Source: Ornithoclostridium sp944380285 (GTDB lineage Bacteria > Bacillota > Clostridia > Christensenellales > UBA3700). From it: 64,000 nt of DNA. The DNA lies in assembly GCA_963931165.1 (NCBI GenBank), contig OZ006985.1:124001-188000 (forward strand), in the 5' to 3' direction. Position 1 is the first letter of the stretch; each line of letters starts with the position of its first letter. A program made the position numbers and the translations under genes. Positions 1 through 6,694 of this stretch are shown here, piece by piece. The notes under the pieces are model-generated. The model saw only the letters and a list, made by a program, of their open reading frames with translations. It ran no database searches and had not been told where the DNA came from.

Positions 1-1259
1 ACGGCGCCGTCGGGGACGTAGAGGGTCGCGTCGGTCGCGAACACGTCGCCGATGCCGTCATAGTCGGGCGGGACCATCCTGTCGACGATGACGTGATGCA
101 GATTGGGCGCATAGAACGCTGCGACGTCGATAAATTCGACGTTTTTGCCAAGGCGCAAGATCTGCAAAAAGTCGTTGTCGATGACGGAGCTCGCGATGGT
201 GCGGACGTTGTCGCCGAGGTCAAGCACGGCGACGGGCATCTCGTCGAGCGACGTCCCGATCGCGGTCGCACCGGAGTGCAATTTGAGTTCGTCGGACAGC
301 GTCAATCGCGGCGCGAGCAACGCTCCGTCAGCCGAGATCAATCCGTCCGGGGCGACCCCGAGTTCGGCGCTGTCGGGCGGCGCGCCGTAATCAGCCGCGA
401 CGCCGTAGTTGAGATAGTCGACGCCGTCGGCATAGGCGATGCGGTCGGGCGCACCGTCGCTCGCCCTGGGCAGCGCAAACTTGACGTCTTCCGCGGCGGT
501 GAACGAGACGTGGATGAGCGAAGGGGCGGCGCCGCCGAGATAGTCGAAGATCATCGTGCCCGAATCGAGCACGGCGTCCAAGTTGTAGTAGTCGGCAAAC
601 AGCACGATGTCGCTCTGCCCCTCTGCGACGACGTCCGCGTCAAAGTTCCAAAGTTCGCCCGTCTCGCGGCAATACCAGCCGACGAAGGTCATGCCGCTCG
701 GCACGGAAAACTCGGGGGCGGCCAGCTTGGATCCGACGGCGGCGACGCTGTCCGAGACGAGTGCGTCGCAATCGAAAAAGCGCACTCGTCTCAACGCGAT
801 CGAGCCGAGCGCGGCAAGCGCGTTTTCAAGTTTGAGGAAGATGTTGGGCGTGTCGAGCACATGCGTCTCGGTGACGGACAGCGACGGCGCGACGTCAAAG
901 ATGCGGTCGCCTCTCATCACGCTTTTGAGCACGAGTTGATTTTGCGCGTCTGCGGCGGGCACATACGCGACCACCTGCGCGGCGACATAGCCCGGGTGCA
1001 AGGTCAGACAATCGGGGATCTCGAACAAAATGCGCCCGCTCTCGCCGAGCGTCAGCTTGGGGGACGTGTAGGCGCTCGTCGGCACGCCTCTGCGGTCAAA
1101 GCAGCGAAATTCGAGATAGAACTCCCAGCCGTCTTCGGCGTCGATGCCGCGGCACGCCACGCTGATGACGGACGAGTTGTTGTCGTCTTGCGAAATGCAA
1201 TAGTAGTCCTCGGCGCGCAACGTGTTGTCGTCGGCGTCGAAAATGCAATTGATCACCAT
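1..1259 (-). CDS. B-repeat / leucine-rich-repeat protein, 3' end cut off by the window
   Basis: Read on the minus strand from ATG at 1259, with AAGGAG six bases upstream; about 419 codons are visible and the frame is still open at base 1. The first ~130 residues are a beta-rich domain I do not recognise. Around residues 190-220 there is one InlB/Listeria-Bacteroides type B-repeat (MTFVGWY followed by a fluorescent aromatic-rich strand). The visible end, roughly residues 370-419, has BspA-type LRR_5 character (NVRTIASSVIDNDF, LRLGKNVEFIDVAAF). No signal peptide is seen, which is odd for a surface protein. Either it is exported with partner proteins or by a non-Sec route, or the unknown N-terminal domain does something intracellular. 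Function is not assigned. Confidence 0.7.
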   Translation of the reverse strand, partial: MVINCIFDADDNTLRAEDYYCISQDDNNSSVISVACRGIDAEDGWEFYLEFRCFDRRGVPTSAYTSPKLTLGESGRILFEIPDCLTLHPGYVAAQVVAYVPAADAQNQLVLKSVMRGDRIFDVAPSLSVTETHVLDTPNIFLKLENALAALGSIALRRVRFFDCDALVSDSVAAVGSKLAAPEFSVPSGMTFVGWYCRETGELWNFDADVVAEGQSDIVLFADYYNLDAVLDSGTMIFDYLGGAAPSLIHVSFTAAEDVKFALPRASDGAPDRIAYADGVDYLNYGVAADYGAPPDSAELGVAPDGLISADGALLAPRLTLSDELKLHSGATAIGTSLDEMPVAVLDLGDNVRTIASSVIDNDFLQILRLGKNVEFIDVAAFYAPNLHHVIVDRMVPPDYDGIGDVFATDATLYVPDGA

Positions 1260-1390
1260 AGTTACTCCTTGGGGGGGAAACGCTTTCATCGTCATCATAA
1301 CACGGCTTTTCGCCAAAATCAAGGATAGGCGCCGATTTTTTTTGCGAAAATCGGGCGATGGGACAACTGCGGTACAAAGTCGAACAAATC

Positions 1391-1421
1391 AAAAAAAATT
1401 TGCGCCGACTATGTCGGCGCA
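1391..1421 (-). terminator. Intrinsic terminator of the alarmone synthetase gene
   Basis: Perfect 9-bp inverted repeat TGCGCCGAC / GTCGGCGCA (1401-1409 and 1413-1421) with a 3-nt loop. On the minus strand it is followed by AATTTTTTTT. It lies 60 bases past the stop of the gene at 1480-2163. Confidence 0.85.
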
Positions 1422-1479
1422 CGTTATATTTTGTTGAAAACCGAAAATTATTTGCCCGAAAACGGCGGTTCCGCCTGCG

Positions 1480-2163
1480 TCAATCGTCGCCGTCTTCGTG
1501 CATCGAGACGACGCTCTTGACGTGGCTCATTTTGGCGTCGAGCAGATCGCACAATTGCGAGCACTCGAACAGCTCTTTGGAGATCTTTGCGACGACCTCT
1601 TCGTCGAGGTCTTTTTTGTAGCGCAATTTGTGCTCCAAATTCGCCCACGACTCCATCGTGATCGTGCGCAATTGCACCTCGACCTTCATATTGCGCTTGC
1701 AGTCGTCGAGGAAGATGGGGATCGCGATGATCAAATGCAGGCTGCGGTAGCCGTTGGGCTTGGGGTTTTTGATGTAGTCCTTGACGCGCAAAAGGGTGAT
1801 GTCGTCCTGCCCCGTCAGCCAATCGGCAAGGGTGTAAATGTCGTCGACGAACGAGCAGATCACCCTGACTCCGGCGACGTCGTTGAGCTCTCTCTCGACG
1901 ATCTCGGGGGTCATTGCAAGCCCCTTGCGCCGCAATTTTTCGACAATGCTCTCGGGAGATTTCACCCTCGACTTGATGCTCTCGATGGGATTGCGCTCGC
2001 CGTGCAGCGAAAACTTTTCGTCCAGCACGCGGAACTTGGTCTCCACCTCCATGATCGCGCAGCGATAGCACGTCATCAACTCTCGGGTCATCAGCACTTG
2101 TTTGGCGACCTCTTCGTCGGTGACGATCTCTTTGATCTTTTGCCTCAATTCCTCGTCCTGCAT
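1480..2163 (-). CDS. Small alarmone synthetase (RelA/SpoT-domain GTP pyrophosphokinase)
   Basis: 227 residues, the usual length of single-domain RelQ/RelP-type synthetases. These transfer pyrophosphate from ATP to GDP/GTP to make (p)ppGpp in the cytoplasm. Visible synthetase motifs are SRVKSPESIVEKL (65-77), NDVAGVRVIC (94-103), KNPKPNGYRSLH (132-143) and VEVQLRTITMESWANLEHK (161-179). There is no HD hydrolase, TGS or ACT domain, so it cannot degrade the alarmone. The start was chosen at 2163, where AAGGAGAG lies five bases upstream; longer readings in this frame need a TTG with no ribosome binding site. It is monocistronic, with a terminator at 1391-1421. RelQ and RelP cannot be separated from sequence inspection alone. 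Confidence 0.93.
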   Translation of the reverse strand: MQDEELRQKIKEIVTDEEVAKQVLMTRELMTCYRCAIMEVETKFRVLDEKFSLHGERNPIESIKSRVKSPESIVEKLRRKGLAMTPEIVERELNDVAGVRVICSFVDDIYTLADWLTGQDDITLLRVKDYIKNPKPNGYRSLHLIIAIPIFLDDCKRNMKVEVQLRTITMESWANLEHKLRYKKDLDEEVVAKISKELFECSQLCDLLDAKMSHVKSVVSMHEDGDD

Positions 2164-2225
2164 ATCTCTCCTTGCGACACTCCGCCGCGATCTCATTATA
2201 CCGCTTTCGCCGCAACAGGTCAACG

Positions 2226-2257
2226 AAAAGACCGCCGAGAAACCTCGACGGCCTTTT
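2226..2257. terminator. Bidirectional intrinsic terminator
   Basis: Arms AAAAGACCGCCGAG and CTCGACGGCCTTTT with two mismatches and a 4-nt loop give A-runs and T-runs on both sides. It ends the minus-strand lipoprotein gene at 2304-3824. Confidence 0.75.
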
Positions 2258-2303
2258 CAAAGGGGGTTGGTTATGAGTTGCGGCAAATGCCGCAGTCGTT
2301 ATG

Positions 2304-3824
2304 TCATTGTACGGTGACGGTCACTTTGTGCTCAGAGACGAGCTCCTCTTTGAGCTGTTTGAGCGCGCTCTCCGCAGCCGCCTTAGCCTCAGCCTTGACC
2401 TCGGCGAGCTTCGCCTCTGCGGACGCGATCGACTCGTTCATGTCGGCGAGCGCCGCTTCTATCTCCGCCATCTGTTCGTCGGTCAAATTCGCCTCGATCT
2501 CTGCCATCGCCGCGTCGCGCTTTGCCTCGAGTTTTGTCACGGCGCCGCGCATGTCCTCGATGGTCAGCTCGCTCAGGTCCTCGAAGAACTCGCCGATCTT
2601 GACGCCGGTGTATTCGAGCGCATCCGCCGCCGCATAGATCGCGTCTGCGTAGGCTTCGGGCAATTTTTCGACCTGCTCTTCCGCACTCGCCTGCAAGCCG
2701 TTGAGATACGCTTTGAGGTCGCTGCTCTCATATTGCTCTTTGACGTCAGCGGCGGCGTTCTTGACCAGCCTGTCGACGTATGCGTCGATCGCCTCGAGAG
2801 TGATGTTGCCGCTCTCGTCCGCGATCGCGGCTTTGAGTTCCGCCTCTTCGACGCCCAAGAGTTCGGCGAGGCGTGCGGTGTCGACCTTTTCGAGCGCCGC
2901 GTTTGCATATCCCTGCAGTTGCACGCACTTGTCAAGCAAATAGTCGAGCGTGATCGCGAGCGAATCGTAGACCGCGTATTGCAAGCCGTAGTTGTCGGTG
3001 ATCAGCATCCCCGCACCGCCGACGATGCCGCCTATGATGTCGCCCAAGTCGCCGCTCCAATCGACGGTGATGTCGTCGAGCATGAACTCGGTGTACTTCG
3101 CCGCCCAGACCGCGCTCGCCGCAACAGCCTTCGCGTTCTCGTAGACCAATTCCGCCTCGGCGACCGCCGCCTCGTAGACGGCGTTCATGTACGGCTCGAT
3201 CTGAGCATAGGTCGTCTCAGCCATCGTGATCAAAGACGAGATGTCGAGCGCCGCCGCCGACTCGAAAGAGATCGAACCGTCCTTTTGGGTCACGCTGAGC
3301 ACGATGTCCAGCTTTGCCGGGGTCATCGCCTGTACGTCGGCGTTGTTTGGGTACTTCTCCTTGTAGTATTCGAGCATGCGGTTGAGCGTGTACGAACCCT
3401 CGCTGTTGAAGGTCACGTCGAACGAATCTTCGCCGACAGCGGCAGTGAACGCCTGCTGCAACTCGCCCAAAAGCGAACCTTCGTACTCTACGCTGCCGTC
3501 CTCGGCGACGACCGTCACGTCAACGACGCTGTTGTCCTCGCTCAAAAAGCCGCACTCGACGGACGCCTCGGCGACGATGCGCGCCGCCTCTTGAAGCGTC
3601 TTGCCCTCGAGCGACACGTCGACGAGCAAAACGCGTGCGTCGTCGTTTTCGGCGACGGCGCTCTCGACCGTGCCGTCCGCGGCAAGCACCAGCGAGACGG
3701 ACGGGTTGATGTCCAAAGACACATACGCCCGAGGCTGTTCGTTGTCGCAACCGACAAACACCGCGGCGCACGCCGTCAGGCACAACACCGCAACCAATGA
3801 AAGGGCTATCATTTTCTTCTTCAT
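2304..3824 (-). CDS. Lipoprotein carrying an RsgI-type extracytoplasmic domain
   Basis: 506 residues from ATG 3824 (GGAGG eight bases upstream). The N-terminus MKKKMIALSLVAVLCLTAC is a lipoprotein signal with possible lipidated cysteines at 19 or 26 (FVGC). Residues ~32-110 (AYVSLDINPSVSLVLAADG) match the periplasmic domain of RsgI anti-sigma factors and resemble the anti-sigma protein encoded at 11314-12786 (GYLLMNINPDVEILFDEEG). The rest is Ala/Glu-rich and helical, with a coiled-coil-like end (residues ~430-500). It lacks the cytoplasmic anti-sigma region and the internal membrane helix of the paralogue. Its promoter at 3851-3880 is the same ECF-type motif found in front of the sigma factor gene, so it is probably a regulon member. 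A sensor, decoy or structural role is inference. Confidence 0.85.
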   Translation of the reverse strand: MKKKMIALSLVAVLCLTACAAVFVGCDNEQPRAYVSLDINPSVSLVLAADGTVESAVAENDDARVLLVDVSLEGKTLQEAARIVAEASVECGFLSEDNSVVDVTVVAEDGSVEYEGSLLGELQQAFTAAVGEDSFDVTFNSEGSYTLNRMLEYYKEKYPNNADVQAMTPAKLDIVLSVTQKDGSISFESAAALDISSLITMAETTYAQIEPYMNAVYEAAVAEAELVYENAKAVAASAVWAAKYTEFMLDDITVDWSGDLGDIIGGIVGGAGMLITDNYGLQYAVYDSLAITLDYLLDKCVQLQGYANAALEKVDTARLAELLGVEEAELKAAIADESGNITLEAIDAYVDRLVKNAAADVKEQYESSDLKAYLNGLQASAEEQVEKLPEAYADAIYAAADALEYTGVKIGEFFEDLSELTIEDMRGAVTKLEAKRDAAMAEIEANLTDEQMAEIEAALADMNESIASAEAKLAEVKAEAKAAAESALKQLKEELVSEHKVTVTVQ

Positions 3825-3850
3825 AAAGGATCCCTCCTTGATCGTTTGCC

Positions 3851-3880
3851 TATTAAACACTCGGCGCGCCGCTTTTATTG
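3851..3880 (-). promoter_or_regulatory. ECF-type promoter, copy A
   Basis: Minus strand: CAATAAA, 15 nt, GTTTAATA, preceded by an A/T-rich stretch. The same two boxes with the same 15-nt spacer occur at 9060-9089 and at 13331-13360 in front of the sigma factor. It sits 27 nt upstream of the lipoprotein ATG at 3824. Confidence 0.75.
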
Positions 3881-3990
3881 GACGGAGGTAAAATTTTTGC
3901 GCGAAGGGGACGCCAAAATTCGCCTAAAATCTTTCCGAATTAGGCGGATCGCCGTTGCATTGGGAAAATGTGCGTGAACAAAAAATATCG

Positions 3991-4127
3991 AGTTAAGGGG
4001 ACACTTTTTGCGAAAATGACAAAAAGTGTCCCCTTAACCGCCCGATTTCGACCAAAGCCGCACCGAAACCTTGTCAAAACCGCGAACGGCTCTTCATAAA
4101 TTCGAGCAAATTGACGTGTTTTATGCC
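3991..4127. repeat. 137-bp direct repeat, downstream copy (hairpin plus end of ATPase gene)
   Basis: Contains a hairpin with 19-20 bp arms (3991-4010 and 4020-4038; core AAGGGGACACTTTTT) and the last ~54 bases of the ATPase gene. The same 137 bases recur at 5354-5490, 1,363 bp away and in the same orientation, with few differences. On the minus strand the hairpin may also terminate the ATPase transcript. Confidence 0.9.
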
Positions 4128-5300
4128 TCCGCGCCTTTGCAACAAATAGTCGGTGGTGAGCACATACTTGGGATAGTTGTCCTTGATGTTTTCGAGCGGC
4201 GCATACTCTCTGTCCTCGGTGCTCTTGCTCTCGCCGATCGTATAGGCGACCTGCACATAGCTGTAACCGAGAGCGTTGTCGCGCAAGATGAAGTCGCATT
4301 CAAGCTTGCCTATCCTGCCGACGCTGACCGCATAATCGAGACTCTTGGCGTAGATGAAAACTATGTTCTCCAATGCGGGACCGTAATTGATGCGGTTGTC
4401 GGTGTTGGTCGCAAAATAGAACGAAACGTCCGCAAGATAGTACTTTTTCTCGCCGCTGAGAGCGCGCTTGGACTTCATGTCAAAGCGGTCGCATCGATAC
4501 AGCACCTTGCTTTCGACGAGCACCTCTATGTACCTTGCAAGCGTTTCGCGCTTTATCTCAACGCCGTTTTTTGCCAACGCCTCTTGCAAGCTCTTGACGC
4601 TGATCGTCGCCCCGAAGTTGTTGATGACAAAGTTGCGTACATTGTTGAAGGTCTCGACATTGCGCACCTTGACGCGCCGCTTGATGTCCTTCTCGAAGAT
4701 CTCGTCGATGACCGAGCGCACATAGGTGCGTTTGTCGGCAAAATCGTCGTATTGCATTGCCTTGGGGAAACCGCCCTCTTGCAAATAGTTGTTGAGTTCG
4801 ATCGTCAAATTGGCGTCCACACTCTTGCCGAGAAACGCCTTCATGTCGAGATATTCGTCAAAACTCAATGTGAAAAGTTCAAACTCCACATATCTGCCGG
4901 TGAGCTTGGTCGCAAGTTCGCCGCTGAGCAAATAGGAATTGGAACCGGTGATGAACACCGAATACTCGCCCGTACAGCGGTAGGCGTTGATCACCTCTTC
5001 AAACCCCTTGACGTTTTGAATTTCGTCGATGAACAAATACTTCGTCCCTTGGGCGCGCCGCGAATCGATGACTTCCTCCAGCCCGTCCGCCGTCTTGATT
5101 TTGCGGCACTCCTTGCTGTCAAGGTCGAGAAAGATGATGTTCTCGGACGCGACTCCGCCGCGAAGCAACTCCTCTTTCACCATAGCCATAAGGCACGACT
5201 TGCCCGAACGCCTTACACCGGTGATGACCTTGATGACCTCGACGTCATGATAGAATCCGCGCATCTTCTTGAGATACTTTTCACGAAAATACAATTGCAT
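4074..5300 (-). CDS. AAA+ ATPase with C-terminal DUF4143 domain (ATPase 1)
   Basis: 408 residues from ATG 5300; GGGAGG is seven bases upstream, whereas the ATG at 5306 would be only one base away. Walker A is GVRRSGKS (28-35), Walker B YLFIDEI (88-94), followed by a FITGSNSYLLSGEL sensor segment. The C-terminal half is the DUF4143 domain. Its nuclease-like motif is degenerate: CDFILRDN is followed by YVQVAYT instead of an (E/Q)-V-K, so PD-(D/E)XK cleavage looks lost. It is related to the ATPases at 21666, 33687 and 50405, and most closely resembles the last. The substrate of this family is not established. Its promoter (5326-5354) abuts a 49-bp hairpin, and its tail is duplicated upstream. 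Confidence 0.9.
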   Translation of the reverse strand: MQLYFREKYLKKMRGFYHDVEVIKVITGVRRSGKSCLMAMVKEELLRGGVASENIIFLDLDSKECRKIKTADGLEEVIDSRRAQGTKYLFIDEIQNVKGFEEVINAYRCTGEYSVFITGSNSYLLSGELATKLTGRYVEFELFTLSFDEYLDMKAFLGKSVDANLTIELNNYLQEGGFPKAMQYDDFADKRTYVRSVIDEIFEKDIKRRVKVRNVETFNNVRNFVINNFGATISVKSLQEALAKNGVEIKRETLARYIEVLVESKVLYRCDRFDMKSKRALSGEKKYYLADVSFYFATNTDNRINYGPALENIVFIYAKSLDYAVSVGRIGKLECDFILRDNALGYSYVQVAYTIGESKSTEDREYAPLENIKDNYPKYVLTTDYLLQRRGGIKHVNLLEFMKSRSRF

Positions 5301-5325
5301 ATCCATGCCTCCCGATGGTATTTAG

Positions 5326-5354
5326 ATCATACCACAAGACGGACAAAAAATCAA
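5326..5354 (-). promoter_or_regulatory. Promoter of ATPase 1, next to a hairpin repeat
   Basis: Minus strand TTGATT (5349-5354), 17 nt, TATGAT (5326-5331). The 49-bp hairpin at 5354-5402 begins at the -35 box, so a protein bound there would affect initiation. Confidence 0.65.
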
Positions 5355-5490
5355 GTTAAGGGGACACTTTTTGCAAAAATTACAAAAAGTGCCCCCTTAA
5401 CTGCCCGATTTCGACCAAAGCCGCACCGAAACCTTGTCAAAACCGCGAACGGCTCTTCATCAATTCGAGCAAATTGACGTGTCTTATGCC
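5354..5490. repeat. 137-bp direct repeat, upstream copy
   Basis: Near-identical to 3991-4127. It includes the hairpin (arms 5354-5373 and 5383-5402, one mismatch) and the tail of an ATPase reading frame. Confidence 0.9.
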
Positions 5491-5497
5491 GCTTCGC
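5437..5497 (-). pseudogene. Tail remnant of a second DUF4143 ATPase gene
   Basis: The minus-strand frame ends GIRHVNLLELMKSRSRF followed by TGA. The intact neighbour ends GIKHVNLLEFMKSRSRF followed by TGA. Nothing of the gene is recognisable beyond ~5497. This suggests a former tandem duplicate whose body was lost. Confidence 0.7.
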
Positions 5498-5590
5498 TCA
5501 AAGGCAAACACATTTGATCGCATAAAAGCCGATTACTTGACCGCTTAAAACAAATGGACTCAACGGCGAAATTAAGAAAACGGCGATAAC

Positions 5591-5620
5591 TTGACACACC
5601 TCTACTGTATAGTGTAAAAT
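5591..5620 (+). promoter_or_regulatory. Promoter of the TIR gene
   Basis: TTGACA (5591-5596), 18 nt, TAAAAT (5615-5620), 34 bases before the ATG at 5655. Confidence 0.6.
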
Positions 5621-5654
5621 ACATTCGGGAATATGCTAAGGTTAGGGTCTTGAC

Positions 5655-6551
5655 ATGAAGTTATCGGATATAAAGCTTGAACCGAGAAGTTTGCAAACCG
5701 GTATATCAATGTATATCGAAGGTAGTTATTATTTAACCTATTTGACATACAGCGATTGCCTGATAGACCTTGCTTATCATTTCTCCGTCGATGAGCTCGA
5801 ACGGTTAGCTTCCCATTTCAAGGATACGAACAAAGCGCTTCCTCCACTCAAATACAGAGCCGTATGCAGCGAATTGTTCTTGCCTACTGATTCAATATAC
5901 AGATACGCATTTTTTGCCGACTCTTTGCAAGAGATTATCTCCAAATTCGAATCTCTCGAACTCAGAGCAATCAAATATCCTGATAAATTTTGCTTTGACG
6001 TACAAGGCATCGGCATACATTTGTTTGATCCCCAAACCCAAAAATACAAACTTTGGTTGGGCGGTCACAAACCGAGTAGCGTTTCTGATATCTTAATGCA
6101 AGCGAGAAACGAGCATAAATTTATCCCGAATTGTATGATAGACGAAGCGGCGCTGCTCGATAACTTCGATGTGTTTATCTCTCATAAAAGTTGCGATTAC
6201 AAAGCTGCAAAATCCGTATATGACTTTTTGATCCAAAACAAAAAGAAACCTTTCCTTTCCGAGTGTTCTTTGCCGGCAATCGCCAATGCCGACTATGCAT
6301 TTGAAATTGACAATGCTTTAAGTAAATCTCGCCATTTGGTAGTTGTTGCCACATCTGTCGACAATATTATGTCCGGATGGGTAAGATACGAATGGTCATC
6401 CTTCGCAAACGAAATCCGCTCGGGAAGAAAAACAGGCAATATCGTAACAATAAATTGCGGAATCAAAATCGAAGAATTGCCTTATCTGCTAAGACAATAT
6501 GAAGTCGTAGATGTTGACGATCTACAATCATTGACAAGCTTTTTGGTATAA
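5655..6551 (+). CDS. TIR-domain protein with an unrecognised N-terminal domain
   Basis: 298 residues. Residues ~170-285 form a TIR domain: FDVFISHKSCDYKAAKSVYDFL (first strand and helix, 171-192), PFLSE (199-203), then HLVVVATSVDN and SGWVRYEW (240-247). Glu246 sits where the NADase glutamate of catalytic TIR domains lies, in the W-V-x-x-E motif. Residues 1-160 match nothing I know. Bacterial TIR proteins usually consume NAD+ or make cyclic-ADP-ribose signals in anti-phage defence. No Thoeris ThsA-like partner is adjacent, so a defence role is inference. The gene is visibly AT-richer than its neighbours, with codons ending in A/T, which points to recent transfer. Its ribosome binding site is weak. 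Confidence 0.85.
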   Translation: MKLSDIKLEPRSLQTGISMYIEGSYYLTYLTYSDCLIDLAYHFSVDELERLASHFKDTNKALPPLKYRAVCSELFLPTDSIYRYAFFADSLQEIISKFESLELRAIKYPDKFCFDVQGIGIHLFDPQTQKYKLWLGGHKPSSVSDILMQARNEHKFIPNCMIDEAALLDNFDVFISHKSCDYKAAKSVYDFLIQNKKKPFLSECSLPAIANADYAFEIDNALSKSRHLVVVATSVDNIMSGWVRYEWSSFANEIRSGRKTGNIVTINCGIKIEELPYLLRQYEVVDVDDLQSLTSFLV

Positions 6552-6565
6552 AACCGACAAAGGCG

Positions 6566-6588
6566 CCACCTCATTTAGGTGCGTGTGT
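6566..6588 (+). terminator. Weak hairpin after the TIR gene
   Basis: CGCCACCT / AGGTGCG arms around CATTT follow the stop at 6551. There is no clear T-run, so its function is uncertain. The remaining bases to 6694 show nothing else. Confidence 0.3.
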
Positions 6589-6694
6589 CGCTCATAATTC
6601 ACCTCTCCTCACCATTATAACTTAAAATTGATTTGAGCGCAATGGTTGACACAACTTCCGCGCCCGGGACTGTTCCGCACCGCCTTGAATATCT

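Noticed and set aside
93..1328. Long plus-strand open frame over the first gene
   Set aside because: Basic low-complexity translation, no ribosome binding site; the minus frame has domain matches. GC-rich codons create such shadows throughout, e.g. 6731-9433, 23734-26805, 26697-29522 and 58161-60743.
3991..5402. REP/transposon end interpretation of the GTTAAGGGGACA hairpins
   Set aside because: No REP-associated transposase gene, and the duplicated block includes coding tail, which fits gene duplication better.
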